Shown: one piece after another, positions 43,192-52,276 of the stretch | Numbering within the stretch: the stretch's first letter is position 1 | Layout of the letters: every line of letters begins with the position of its first letter | NCBI RefSeq assembly: GCF_001424345.1 | Contig: NZ_LMPF01000025.1 | Coordinates: 1-64,000 of the forward strand | Origin: Burkholderia sp. Leaf177 | GTDB lineage: Bacteria; Pseudomonadota; Gammaproteobacteria; Burkholderiales; Burkholderiaceae | DNA: 64,000 nucleotides | Reading direction: 5' to 3' | The notes under the pieces: model-generated | Told to the model about the DNA's origin: nothing | What the model saw: only the letters and a program-made list of their open reading frames with translations | Database searches by the model: none | Made by a program: the position numbers and the translations under genes

Positions 43192-44895
43192 TCACGCGTC
43201 CGGTGGCACGCCCAGAAGCTGCATGGTCCCGCCAACAACGCCTGAAAATACCGGTCCTGCCACGGTGCCGCCATAATACGAGCCTGCCGAGGGTTCATCG
43301 ATCATCACCGCGACAATCACTTGCGGGTCGCTCATGGGCGCCATTCCGACAAACGACGCACGATACTTGTTCGCGGCGTACGTTCGACCAATCTGCTTGC
43401 GCGCCGTACCGGTCTTTCCACCCACGCGATAACCCTCTACCGCTGCCGCACGTCCCGTGCCACGGGGTCCCATCGCAAGTTCGAGCATGTCGCGCACGGC
43501 CGCGGCCGTCGTGGCTTTGGTGACCTGAACCGGCTCCGGCGCAGGCTTGCCGCGCACGAGCGTGGACTGGCGAAACTCGCCCGTACCCGCGTAAGCCGTA
43601 TAAACCTGTGCAATCTGCAAAAGCGACAGCGACAACCCATAACCGTAGGCCATGGTCGCCTGCTCGATTGGCCGCCAGCGCTGGTATGCGCGCAAGCGCC
43701 CGGTTGCGGCGCCCGGGAAGGTCAGTTCCGGCGCCTGCCCAATCCCATATTCGCGATATTTGTCCCAGATCGTTTTCGCGGGCAACTTGAGCGAAAGCTT
43801 CGTCAATGCAATATTGCTCGACATCTGCACCGCTTCCGACACCGTGATCACGCCGTGATTCGATGTGTCGTGGATAGTATTCGGACCGAGCTTGAACGTG
43901 CCCGGCGATGTATCGATACGCGTATCCGGCCGAACCTGTCCCATGTCGATGGCAAGTGCCGCGACCAGCGGCTTGATGGTCGACCCGGGTTCGAACGTGT
44001 CGGTGAGCGCGCGGTTGCGCAACTGGTCGCCGGTCAGGCGCGAGCGGTCGTTCGGATCGAAGGTTGGATAGTTGGCGAGCGCGAGGATTTCGCCGTTCTT
44101 GGCGTCGAGCACGACCACGCTGCCCGCGCGCGCCTTGTGTTTTGCAATGGCGGCGGCGAGTTGCGTATGCGCGAGCTGCTGAATGCGCCGGTCGATGGTC
44201 AGATGGATCGTCTCGCCGTTTTCGGGCAGCTCGGTTTCGCCAATCTCCGACACCACGCGTCCCAGCCGATCTCGAATCACTTCGCGCTGACCGTGCTCGC
44301 CGGTGAGTCGGTCGTTGGCCGCGAGCTCGACGCCTTCCTGGCCGTTGTCCTCGTTATCTGTAAAACCCACAATATGCGCCGCCGATTCCCCTTCCGGATA
44401 AAAGCGTTTCGTATCCGCGACGAGCGTGACGCCCGCCAGCCCCGTTTCCGCGATGCGCGTTGCCTGGTCGGCATCGACCTGACGTTTGAGGAGGACAAAC
44501 GAACGCTCCGTTCCCAACCGGCGCGCAAGTTCCTTCTCGGGCATGTCGAGAAGCCGCGCAACATCCGGCCGCGTTTCCGGGCTGAAACGCGACGGCGTTG
44601 CCCAGATCGAGTAGGTCGCGAGGCTGACCGCGAGCATCGCGCCATTTCTATCGACAATGCGCCCGCGCGTGGCGGTCAGTTCGAGAGTGCGCTGATAACG
44701 CTTTTGCCCCTCGCCGATGTAGAAGTCCTGGTTCACGACCTGAACCCATAGCGCGCGCGCCGCCAGCGTCGCGAACGCCGCGAACAGCATCATGACGATG
44801 AAGGTGGAGCGCCACTGCGGCAGCCGGCTTTCGAGAACGGCGTTCCTCACGGGCGTTCGATACGATTCGTGAGCGCGCCTGGCGGTTTTACGCAT
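43192..44895 (-). CDS. Peptidoglycan transpeptidase, FtsI/PBP3-like (second-copy type)
   Basis: A 567-residue class B penicillin-binding protein that cross-links peptidoglycan, likely at the septum. A single membrane span at ~32-52 follows a basic N-terminus. The non-catalytic domain contains RGRIVDRNG. The transpeptidase has the serine motif GSTIKP (S in STIK), SSN, and KTGTARK. FtsI normally lies in the mraZ-ftsZ cluster; here no division genes surround it, so this is probably an extra FtsI paralogue. The C-terminus lacks any long extension. Downstream of it on the same strand is the small lipoprotein gene. Confidence 0.88.
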   Translation of the reverse strand: MRKTARRAHESYRTPVRNAVLESRLPQWRSTFIVMMLFAAFATLAARALWVQVVNQDFYIGEGQKRYQRTLELTATRGRIVDRNGAMLAVSLATYSIWATPSRFSPETRPDVARLLDMPEKELARRLGTERSFVLLKRQVDADQATRIAETGLAGVTLVADTKRFYPEGESAAHIVGFTDNEDNGQEGVELAANDRLTGEHGQREVIRDRLGRVVSEIGETELPENGETIHLTIDRRIQQLAHTQLAAAIAKHKARAGSVVVLDAKNGEILALANYPTFDPNDRSRLTGDQLRNRALTDTFEPGSTIKPLVAALAIDMGQVRPDTRIDTSPGTFKLGPNTIHDTSNHGVITVSEAVQMSSNIALTKLSLKLPAKTIWDKYREYGIGQAPELTFPGAATGRLRAYQRWRPIEQATMAYGYGLSLSLLQIAQVYTAYAGTGEFRQSTLVRGKPAPEPVQVTKATTAAAVRDMLELAMGPRGTGRAAAVEGYRVGGKTGTARKQIGRTYAANKYRASFVGMAPMSDPQVIVAVMIDEPSAGSYYGGTVAGPVFSGVVGGTMQLLGVPPDA

Positions 44896-44932
44896 GCTTC
44901 GGCCAAGTCAGGTTCATGATCAGGTTCATGAA

Positions 44933-45772
44933 TCAGGTCGCAGCCGATGCAGATTGCGCAACCAAACGTTCGAGCACGTTCTCGACCTTTGCGTCTGCCG
45001 GCAATGCAAGGCCGAACGTATCTTCCAGTACGCCGCGCATCTCGGCGACAGACGCGAGTTCACGATGCTCCTCGGCCGTTCCCCGGCGCGTCAGCGTCCG
45101 GTCGAACAAGGTTCGGCGCTGCCCCGGAACCACGCGCGCCACGATCAGGTGCTTGACGAAGACGGAGTCAGGGAATGTGGAGACGTATTGGTTTGCCATG
45201 GCGTAATCGGCGGGCACCTGCGGTTCGAGATCGAATCGGTAGATGGGCTTCCACGTATCGCCGAGCTTCACCAGCAGCTTGAAATCGCCGTGCTCGATCA
45301 GATCGAGGCGGAAGGTTTCGTGCGGCGTGGCCTGTTCGCGGCCGTTGTCGAACACCAGAGGCGCGGTGAGCGTCATGCTGCCGAAACCGACATCGGCGAG
45401 CCATGTTTCGTCCGGCGTTTCGACTAGCAACATCATGTGCGTACGCGGCAGCATGGCATCCGGATCTGCCCAAAGCACGCGCGCCGCAAGCCCGGTCGTT
45501 TCGAAGCCGATGGTCTCGAGCACCGCGCGAAACAATAGGTTATGTTCAAAGCAATAACCGCCGCGCCGCGCGCTCACCAGCTTCGCAAATACCGATTCGA
45601 GGTCGAGCCGCGGCGTGAGCCCAAGTAGCGTGTCGATGTTCTCGAACGGGATGGCTTGAGGATGCAGCCGGTGCAACGCGCGCAGCGTTTCGCCGCTCGC
45701 TTCATGCGGGCCGGTGTAGCCGATACGGTCGAAATAAGCGGCAAGCTGCGCTGGCGATACTGTCTGAATCAT
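44933..45772 (-). CDS. nat: Arylamine N-acetyltransferase
   Basis: A 279-residue acetyl-CoA-dependent enzyme that acetylates arylamines, hydrazines or arylhydroxylamines. The catalytic triad is seen as cysteine in RRGGYCFEHN, histidine in RTHMMLLV and aspartate in WLADVGFG. Length is normal. GGAG lies eight bases before the ATG. Its stop is 37 bases from the start of the FtsI-like gene, reading in the same direction, and it is divergent from zwf. Confidence 0.92.
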   Translation of the reverse strand: MIQTVSPAQLAAYFDRIGYTGPHEASGETLRALHRLHPQAIPFENIDTLLGLTPRLDLESVFAKLVSARRGGYCFEHNLLFRAVLETIGFETTGLAARVLWADPDAMLPRTHMMLLVETPDETWLADVGFGSMTLTAPLVFDNGREQATPHETFRLDLIEHGDFKLLVKLGDTWKPIYRFDLEPQVPADYAMANQYVSTFPDSVFVKHLIVARVVPGQRRTLFDRTLTRRGTAEEHRELASVAEMRGVLEDTFGLALPADAKVENVLERLVAQSASAAT

Positions 45773-45827
45773 GTGTGGAACTCCTGCCCTGATGAGGGAA
45801 AAACTAGGCCGGGCGTGCCGTTGAGAC

Positions 45828-45847
45828 GTGCCGTTATTCTACGGCAC
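45828..45847. promoter_or_regulatory. Inverted repeat in the nat-zwf intergenic region
   Basis: GTGCCG and CGGCAC flank an 8-base AT-rich spacer, forming a 20-base palindromic site in the 206-base gap between divergent nat and zwf. It may be an operator for either gene or a hairpin; there is no T-run to suggest a terminator. Confidence 0.35.
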
Positions 45848-45978
45848 AGACCGCCCTTGTTTACATATTGCATACGGCGGCGAGCATAAGCCCGCCGTTT
45901 GGTCACGATTTTGAACTGTGAGACGGCTAACATGGTCTTTAATAGGCAGTGCGTTCAACTCTTCTTTTAAAGAACCCT

Positions 45979-47532
45979 ATGTCGACCCCACTCGCTACAG
46001 CTTTTTCCTCCCCGCCGGTTCCCGGCAAACATCCCGCCCCGCCATGCACGCTCGTGATCTTCGGCGCTGCCGGCGACCTGACCAAGCGGCTCTTGATGCC
46101 GGCACTGTACAACCTCTCGTCGGACGGTCTGCTCGACGACAAGATGAAAATCATCGGCGTCAATCACGGCGAACTGGAAACCAGCGTCTGGCGTGACCAG
46201 CTGACCGAATCCCTCAAGAAATTCGCCGCCGACAAAGCCGGCGCCTTTCATACATCCCAGCTCAACGAACAGGCCTGGAAGTGGGTCGCGGACCGCCTCG
46301 AGTATGTTGCCGGCGAGTTCGAGACGGATGACGTATTCAACAAGCTAAAGCAGACTTTGGGTGAGAGCGGAAATGTCATTTTTTATCTCGCTGTCAGCTC
46401 GCGCTTCTTCAAACCCATCGTCGAGCGGCTTGGACGTGCCGGATTACTGAAGGAAAACGATCAGGCGTTCCGGCGCGTGGTCATTGAAAAACCGTTTGGG
46501 CATGACTACGCATCGGCGAAGGACCTTAACGAGAGCATTCTCAAGTTCGCGGGCGAGAATCAGATTTATCGCATCGATCATTTTCTCGGCAAGGACACCG
46601 TTCAGAGCATTCTTGCAGTGCGCTTCGCCAACGCGTTGTTCGAGCCGATCTTCCGGCGTGAATATATCGATCACGTCCAGATCACGGCGGCGGAAACCAT
46701 CGGCGTCGAAGGGCGCGGCGGATTTTATGAGCAAACCGGCGCGTTTCGCGACATGGTCCCTAACCACTTGTTCCAGTTGCTCGGCATGGTCGCCATGGAA
46801 CCGCCGAATTCGTTCGATGCCGAAGCCGTCCGCGACAAGAAAGCCGAGATCTTCGACGCCATTCAGCCGCTGAAAGCCAGCGACGTCGTGCTCGGGCAGT
46901 ACGAAAAGTCGGCGAGCGTGCCGGGTTATCGTGAGGAAAAAGACGTCGCGCCCGATAGCCAGACCGAGACGTACGCGGCGGCGCGGGTGTTTGTCGAGAA
47001 CTGGCGCTGGGCCGGCGTGCCGTTCTACTTGCGCACGGGCAAGCGCATGACGGCGCGGCGCACGGAGATATCGGTGCAACTGAAAGCCGTGCCGTTCCTG
47101 CTGTTTCGCGACACGCCGGTGGATACGCTGGTGCCGAACGTGCTGACGTTGCGCATCGATCCGGAACACGGTACGACCTTCGACTTCAACGTGAAGGTGC
47201 CCGGTCCGGTGATGCAGGTCGGGGCAGTGAAATCGTCGTTCAAGTACGGCGATTTCTTCGATGAAAAACCCAACGTAGGCTACGAAACGCTGCTCTACGA
47301 CTGCATGCTCGGCGACGAAACGCTGTTCCAGCGCGCGGACAGCATTGAGACGAGCTGGGCGGCGGTCGAGGCCGTGCTGCATCCCGAAGGCGGTCCGTTG
47401 CCGGTTCACGGCTACGAGGCCGGCAGCGCGGGTCCGAAGGAAGCCGACGCGCTGTTGCAAGCCGATGGCCGTACATGGCGCCCGCTTGCCGACGAACATA
47501 CGAAGAACGCCAATCACGACGACAAGAACTGA
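45979..47532 (+). CDS. zwf: Glucose-6-phosphate 1-dehydrogenase
   Basis: A 517-residue enzyme oxidising glucose-6-phosphate to 6-phosphogluconolactone, the entry to the Entner-Doudoroff and pentose phosphate routes. The NADP loop FGAAGDLTKRLL is at ~27-38, the active site RIDHFLGKD includes the conserved lysine, and RTGKRM lies in the C-terminal half. The start chosen is 45979. The next gene, a polyphosphate-glucokinase-like kinase, begins 11 bases downstream, so the operon could both make and consume glucose-6-phosphate. The usual pgl-hexR neighbours are absent from the window. Confidence 0.93.
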   Translation: MSTPLATAFSSPPVPGKHPAPPCTLVIFGAAGDLTKRLLMPALYNLSSDGLLDDKMKIIGVNHGELETSVWRDQLTESLKKFAADKAGAFHTSQLNEQAWKWVADRLEYVAGEFETDDVFNKLKQTLGESGNVIFYLAVSSRFFKPIVERLGRAGLLKENDQAFRRVVIEKPFGHDYASAKDLNESILKFAGENQIYRIDHFLGKDTVQSILAVRFANALFEPIFRREYIDHVQITAAETIGVEGRGGFYEQTGAFRDMVPNHLFQLLGMVAMEPPNSFDAEAVRDKKAEIFDAIQPLKASDVVLGQYEKSASVPGYREEKDVAPDSQTETYAAARVFVENWRWAGVPFYLRTGKRMTARRTEISVQLKAVPFLLFRDTPVDTLVPNVLTLRIDPEHGTTFDFNVKVPGPVMQVGAVKSSFKYGDFFDEKPNVGYETLLYDCMLGDETLFQRADSIETSWAAVEAVLHPEGGPLPVHGYEAGSAGPKEADALLQADGRTWRPLADEHTKNANHDDKN

Positions 47533-47543
47533 GGAGAAACCTG

Positions 47544-48350
47544 ATGGGGACGGCAGCAAGGAAAACAGCAAGTAAATCTGCTAAACGAACGTCAGCTGCA
47601 GAACGCATTCTCGCCATCGACGTGGGCGGCACGGGCCTGAAGGCGGCCATCATCGATGCGCACGGCAACATGAAAACCGAGCGCCTGAAGGTCCCGACGC
47701 CGCATCCGTGTCCGCCGGAATTGCTGGTGGACACGCTGGTAAAGCTGGTCGAGCCGCTGGTCCAGCCGCTTCCGGCCACGCATATATCGATCGGCTTTCC
47801 GGGCGTGGTGCGCGACAACCATGTGCTGACCGCACCGAACCTCGGCAACGAAAGCTGGCACAACATCCCGCTCGCACAAATGCTCTCGGATCGACTCGGC
47901 CATCACTTGCCGGTACGCATCATCAACGACGCCGAAATGCAGGGACTGGCGGCTATCGAAGGGAAAGGACTTGAGCTTGTGCTGACGCTCGGCACGGGCG
48001 CCGGCACCGCGCTTTTCCGCGATGGCGAGTTGATGCCTCACCTTGAACTCGCGCACCATCCGGTCAGCAAAAACAAGACTTACGACGAATATCTGGGCAA
48101 CGCCGCACGCGATAAGGCGGGCAACAAGCGCTGGAATCGGCGTGTGGAAAAAGTCATCGGCATTCTGAGTTCGCTCGTGAACTACGACCGGCTCTGGATC
48201 GGCGGCGGCAACGCGGCCAATCTTAAATTCGAGTTGCCGGGTAACGTGAAAGTGGTGTCGAACGAAGCGGGCATCGAGGGCGGCGCGCGTCTCTGGCATC
48301 CGCGTTCGGTGCGCGAAACGCGTCAATTGCCGCCGGGGACATTCGAATGA
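47544..48350 (+). CDS. Polyphosphate glucokinase-like ROK kinase
   Basis: A 268-residue sugar kinase of the ROK family. After a Lys/Ala-rich N-terminus of ~18 residues comes the phosphate loop ILAIDVGGTGLKAAIID, then SIGFPGVV, the LGTGAGTALF segment and ELAHHPVSKNKTYDEYLG. That block and NRRVEKVIGILSSLVNYDRL resemble polyphosphate glucokinase of actinobacteria. It would phosphorylate glucose with polyphosphate or ATP. GAGGAG precedes the start. It overlaps the HAD gene by 4 bases. Donor specificity is inferred from similarity. Confidence 0.78.
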   Translation: MGTAARKTASKSAKRTSAAERILAIDVGGTGLKAAIIDAHGNMKTERLKVPTPHPCPPELLVDTLVKLVEPLVQPLPATHISIGFPGVVRDNHVLTAPNLGNESWHNIPLAQMLSDRLGHHLPVRIINDAEMQGLAAIEGKGLELVLTLGTGAGTALFRDGELMPHLELAHHPVSKNKTYDEYLGNAARDKAGNKRWNRRVEKVIGILSSLVNYDRLWIGGGNAANLKFELPGNVKVVSNEAGIEGGARLWHPRSVRETRQLPPGTFE

Positions 48351-49228
48351 TTCCGAAGGGTTTGAATCTCACCAAACGTTCGCAGAATGATCCCGATCGG
48401 GCGCTGGATGCGCTATCGAAGATCGAACTTGTGATCACCGATTGCGATGGCACGCTGCTTTACACCGACAAAACTCTGGGTGAGCCCGCGAAAGAAGCGG
48501 TGCGAAACCTGAGCGCGGCGGGCATGCGCTTCACGGTGGCGAGCAGCCGCCCGGGCAAGGGCATGCGCACGATCGTGGAGACACTCGGCATCGAGACGCC
48601 GTTTGCCGCGTTCAACGGCGGCAAGCTCGTCGATCCCGCCGGCTGGAAGACCATGCATGCGCACTGGCTCGCGCGCGATGCAGCCGAAACCGCGCTGGAA
48701 AGCCTGGCCCGCGATGGAATCGATGCGTGGGTGTTCATCGACGACGCGTGGTACATCACGAATCCCGGCGGTGAATACGTGCCGCTGGAGCGCCGCACTG
48801 TTGGATACGACGCGGTCGTGGTGAAACGGTTCGAAGATATCGACCTGAATTCGGTGGAGAAGATCGTGGCGTCGACCAAGGACGCAGCGTTGCTCGAACG
48901 CAAGGAAACCGAGTTTGCCGGAACGCTGAAAGGGCGTGCGACTGCCATGCGTTCGCAAAGCTACTATCTCGACATCACGCATCCGCTTGCAAACAAGGGT
49001 GAGGGCATTCGCGAACTCGCGCAGCTGTCTGGCGTGGCGCTCGAAAACGTGGCGGTGCTCGGGGATATGCAGAACGACGTCGCCATGTTCGATGTAGCGG
49101 GCGTGTCGATTGTGATGGGGCAGGCGTCGGCGCAGGTGCAGGGAAGCGCGACGTTTGTATCTTCAACAAACGACGCAGACGGCTTCGCAGTAGGCGTGAA
49201 CGGTTTGCTCGCGGCCCGGAAGCGGTAG
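48347..49228 (+). CDS. HAD-family (Cof-type) phosphatase
   Basis: A 293-residue haloacid-dehalogenase-type hydrolase. The nucleophile motif is TDCDGTLLYTD, with a cap of the Cof/IIB type in the middle (AFNGGKLVDPAG). The third lysine region KGEGIRELAQ and the motif GDMQNDVAMFDVAG carry the metal-binding aspartates. It would dephosphorylate a sugar phosphate or cofactor. Gene order zwf, glucokinase, phosphatase with overlapping stop and start suggests a role in sugar phosphate balance. Confidence 0.85.
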   Translation: MIPKGLNLTKRSQNDPDRALDALSKIELVITDCDGTLLYTDKTLGEPAKEAVRNLSAAGMRFTVASSRPGKGMRTIVETLGIETPFAAFNGGKLVDPAGWKTMHAHWLARDAAETALESLARDGIDAWVFIDDAWYITNPGGEYVPLERRTVGYDAVVVKRFEDIDLNSVEKIVASTKDAALLERKETEFAGTLKGRATAMRSQSYYLDITHPLANKGEGIRELAQLSGVALENVAVLGDMQNDVAMFDVAGVSIVMGQASAQVQGSATFVSSTNDADGFAVGVNGLLAARKR

Positions 49229-49255
49229 TTGCGTTGTTGAACAGGAGAGCGACAT

Positions 49256-49299
49256 CGGCGCCACGCGATGCTGATTGACAGCATCCAGCGGCGGCGCCG
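49256..49299. terminator. Long hairpin between HAD and infA2 genes
   Basis: A two-part stem: inner GATGCTG and CAGCATC around a 5-base loop, and outer CGGCGCC with GGCGCCG. It lies in the gap between a plus-strand operon and a minus-strand gene that converge. A T-run is lacking, so it may stop transcription from both sides only through structure or protein factors. Confidence 0.55.
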
Positions 49300-49385
49300 A
49301 CGAAGCCTTGCTCTCGGCGTTGGTGCGGTTTTACAGGAAATCCACGGCGCGCATGGATGCGTGCCTTACCTCAGGAAGTCCGGTA

Positions 49386-49655
49386 TTAACGGCGACGCAT
49401 TTGCGGACGCGGTCCGCCGCCGCCAGTGGCGCGCTCGTCCTTGTGCCGGAAGTTGATCCGGCCCTTTGTCAGGTCATATACCGACAATTCCAGTGTCACG
49501 CGGTCTCCGGCAAGAATCCGGATGTGATTCTTGCGCATGCGGCCCGATGCATACGCGCCCACGACCACGCCGTTATCCAGCGTCACGCGGTAGCGGCTGT
49601 CGGGAAGCACTTCATCAACAATGCCGTCCAGCTCGAGTAACTCTTCTTTCGCCAT
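49386..49655 (-). CDS. infA: Translation initiation factor IF-1 (second copy)
   Basis: An 89-residue S1-type RNA-binding protein. The core follows IF-1 throughout: LDGIVDEVLPDSRYRV, GRMRKNHIRI and the YDLTKGRI ending. A ~17-residue Gly/Arg-rich tail ends MRRR; typical IF-1 is 72 residues. Betaproteobacteria often carry a longer IF-1 paralogue apart from the ribosomal protein cluster, and this appears to be that copy. Confidence 0.92.
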   Translation of the reverse strand: MAKEELLELDGIVDEVLPDSRYRVTLDNGVVVGAYASGRMRKNHIRILAGDRVTLELSVYDLTKGRINFRHKDERATGGGGPRPQMRRR

Positions 49656-49745
49656 ATAAAGCTCCTAAATTCTTCGTTCGATGCGATTGTATGCGAGAGA
49701 AGCACGCAACCGCGATTCCTTTTATCGCTTAACAATCACCGATAG

Positions 49746-50045
49746 TCACAGATCTGCAACAGTCTGGCCGTCGATCTGTCCGTCGATCAATTTTTCCGCA
49801 TGCAACAAGCAGGCCCGACGAGCCTGTCCGCCGTTTTCAAAACTTCCATCCTGCTCGATGCGGAACACACGGCTTTCGCCCGTGGCTTCCTCACCTGCTG
49901 GCGGCGCGCGGCAGATACGCACCGATGCTTCATAACCGGTATCCGCTGCACGTACCGCCGCGCCTTGGCGTGCTCCGCGCGGGTAGATCAGCGGATGAAT
50001 TTCGTAACCCTTGTACGTCTTGAGCGGCTTGACCAGTTCTTTCAT
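49746..50045 (-). CDS. Small hypothetical protein
   Basis: A 99-residue protein of unknown function. The N-terminal segment KTYKGYEIHPLIYPRG looks like a short beta element common in small Burkholderiaceae proteins. A cysteine-containing middle, SVRICRAPP, is followed by RVFRIEQDGSFENGG and a helical end, ACLLHAEKLIDGQIDG. It is preceded by GAATTC-rich sequence with no clear ribosome binding site. Confidence 0.5.
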   Translation of the reverse strand: MKELVKPLKTYKGYEIHPLIYPRGARQGAAVRAADTGYEASVRICRAPPAGEEATGESRVFRIEQDGSFENGGQARRACLLHAEKLIDGQIDGQTVADL

Positions 50046-50614
50046 ATTTCGTGAATTCCTGTATTGCGCCCGCCCGCGCCTCGAAATTGTGCATTCGATG
50101 CGTGAACCCTTGCTTGCAGCCGGTTGCGGCGCCTTGGCACTCGCAGTCGATCAGCGGTTACGAGCAAAAAATAGCGGACGGCGCGCACAGAGTGCAGCCG
50201 TTCGCCGGGCTGTAGGTGTCGAAGAACGCCGGGGTAACGCACGCAATATCGAAGGTCATACACGATATAACGCATGGACTAAGCCATCCGCCGACGTCGC
50301 TGCTGTTTAAACTTTGAAGACTCTGAAGACGAGTGCCGGGCCGCGTTTTCGATGCGAAGCCTGCACTGCCGGGGCGATGACATTCAGCGAAATACTGTGC
50401 CGAGATGCCAGGAGGATCGCTGCTGCCGTGGCGAACACGCTGCGCCGAAGCGCACTATGTAGTTTAGACAGCAAATCAGAAAAAAGTTCCGCTGTCGCCG
50501 GGGCCCCGCCTCTCGATGCTGCAACGCTGACGCGGTTTTGAAGCTGAGCGGCTTGCCCGCTTTCGGGATCACGTCGCGCCACCTTCTACCGGCATCGAAA
50601 ACACCATTATACCG
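50046..50614. other. 569-bp spacer, no supported gene
   Basis: Short frames on both strands overlap one another here, have no domain and no good start. None can be supported. No hairpin with a T-run or repeat was seen. The right end should contain the terminator region of corA. Confidence 0.4.
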
Positions 50615-51592
50615 TTATAGCCAGCCCGCCTTCCGGAACCGCCAGTAAAGGAAGATGTCCACCAGCAGCATGACCGTGATGCAAGCCGGATAACCGTAAG
50701 ACCAGTCGAGTTCTGGAATCTTGTGAAAATTCATTCCGTAGATGCCGGCAATCATGGTGGGAACCGCAAAAAGCGCAGCAAATGACCCCAAGCGCTTGGT
50801 AACTTCGCTTTCCGCCAGCGAAATCAGACCCAGATTGACCTGAATGGCTGTGACGATCATTTCCCGGCGTCCCTCGATGGTCTTCACAATGCGCTGCAAA
50901 TGGTCGTAGACATCGCGGAAATAGTCCTGCATGCCGCTGCATACGCCCGGCGCCCGGCCGCCATAAAGCTTGCTGACCGCTTCCAGCAACGGCGCAGTGT
51001 GATGCTGCAGCAGGACCAGACGGCGTTTCAACGAATACAGATCTTCGATGATTACCCGCGACGCCGCAGAACCGTTGCGATCGAAAATACGCTCTTCGAG
51101 TTCATCGAGTTCCGAACCTAGCGCTTCCAGAATGGGGAAATAGCGGTCGACGACGTTATCGATCAACGCGTACATCACGAATGCGGGCCCATGTTTGAGC
51201 AGATGCGGTTCGCGCTCACAGCGCTTGCGCACCTCCTGGAAGCCCTGGCTGGTCCGGTTTCGCACGGACAATACATAGTTTTCGCCAACGAACACGTTGA
51301 TCTCGCCAACCACAAGTTCGTTGTCGGCATCGAGTTCGACCGTGTGGAGCACGCAAAAAAGCGAGTCCGTGTATTCCTCGATCTTCGGGCGCTGATGGCC
51401 GTGCTGGGCATCTTCCACCGCGAGCTCATGCAACCCGAACTGGTGCGTCATGTGCGCGAGTTCGCCGGGACCGGGATCTTTCAGCGCAACCCACACGAAG
51501 CAGTCGGGGACATCGCGGTAGGCGGAGATATCGTCGATGGGGACATCGGCGAGCTTGCGGCCATCTTGATAAGCCGCGCAATTGACCAGCAT
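50615..51592 (-). CDS. corA: Magnesium/cobalt transporter
   Basis: A 325-residue inner-membrane divalent-cation channel. The cytoplasmic domain starts AAYQDGRKLADVPIDD, and the long coiled helix runs through LDELEERIFDR. Two membrane spans close the protein: FAALFAVPTMIAGIYGMNF, with the GMN selectivity motif, and CITVMLLVDIFLYWRF. Length and topology fit the CorA family. It stands alone between hypothetical spacers. Confidence 0.92.
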   Translation of the reverse strand: MLVNCAAYQDGRKLADVPIDDISAYRDVPDCFVWVALKDPGPGELAHMTHQFGLHELAVEDAQHGHQRPKIEEYTDSLFCVLHTVELDADNELVVGEINVFVGENYVLSVRNRTSQGFQEVRKRCEREPHLLKHGPAFVMYALIDNVVDRYFPILEALGSELDELEERIFDRNGSAASRVIIEDLYSLKRRLVLLQHHTAPLLEAVSKLYGGRAPGVCSGMQDYFRDVYDHLQRIVKTIEGRREMIVTAIQVNLGLISLAESEVTKRLGSFAALFAVPTMIAGIYGMNFHKIPELDWSYGYPACITVMLLVDIFLYWRFRKAGWL

Positions 51593-51767
51593 GTAGTCTG
51601 CCCTTGTCTCACGGTAACGAAACCGGCGCGGCCCGCCCGCGTTGAATACTGAACGCGTGGCGCGGCCGGCGCCGGAACATCCGTGAATCTTAGCGGATTT
51701 GCGAACGTGCCTCGGGCGGGGCGTTCATCCGGCGGCCGGCTCCGGTGCCGGCCTGTAAAAGCGAAGC

Positions 51768-52199
51768 CTAGCTGTTCGAATAATCCGATGTCATGTCGGA
51801 ACTGAGCCGGGGCGTCTCGACCGGCGCCAGGGAGTTGTCGCGCTTGGTGAGTTTGCCTTCCACCGATGCGCCCACATCCATGCGCAACTGCTGATAATAA
51901 ATGTTGCCGTTCACGTGCGCGTTCGATTGCAGCTCCACGAAATGCTCCACGGTCACGTCGCCGGTAATAGTCCCGTTGATCACGATGTCATAAGCAACAA
52001 CGTTGCCCGTGATCGATCCCTGGTCGCTGACCACCAGCAGCGTCTGCTCGCCTGCCCGGCCGGTCACGTTGCCCTTCACATGGCCGTCCATGCGCAGCCC
52101 GTCGCTGAATTCGAGATTGCCTGCGATCTGCACATCATGTGCAATCAGCGTGGCCAGTTTCGCCTGGCTGACGCCGGTAGTTTTTTTTGCCTTGAACAT
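51768..52199 (-). CDS. Bactofilin
   Basis: A 143-residue self-assembling cytoskeletal protein. The beta-helical core runs from VQIAGNLEFSDGLRMDGHVKG (in two pieces) through GSITGNVVAYD and NGTITGDVTVEHFVELQSN, with short disordered tails rich in Lys, Thr and Ser. The start at 52199 gives the usual N-terminal tail MFKAKKTTG. It follows an M23 peptidase gene and a small membrane protein gene; bactofilins are often paired with M23 enzymes that shape the cell wall. Confidence 0.9.
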   Translation of the reverse strand: MFKAKKTTGVSQAKLATLIAHDVQIAGNLEFSDGLRMDGHVKGNVTGRAGEQTLLVVSDQGSITGNVVAYDIVINGTITGDVTVEHFVELQSNAHVNGNIYYQQLRMDVGASVEGKLTKRDNSLAPVETPRLSSDMTSDYSNS

Positions 52200-52276
52200 G
52201 GATGACCCCTTTCTAGTCTGAATTGCAATTTCGATATTGATACTGGCCGCGCACACTGCGTGAGCCAGTGCGTGCG

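Noticed and set aside
50042..50582. Several short overlapping frames in the spacer before corA
   Set aside because: All have low-complexity Arg/Ala composition, no suitable start and contradict one another on both strands.
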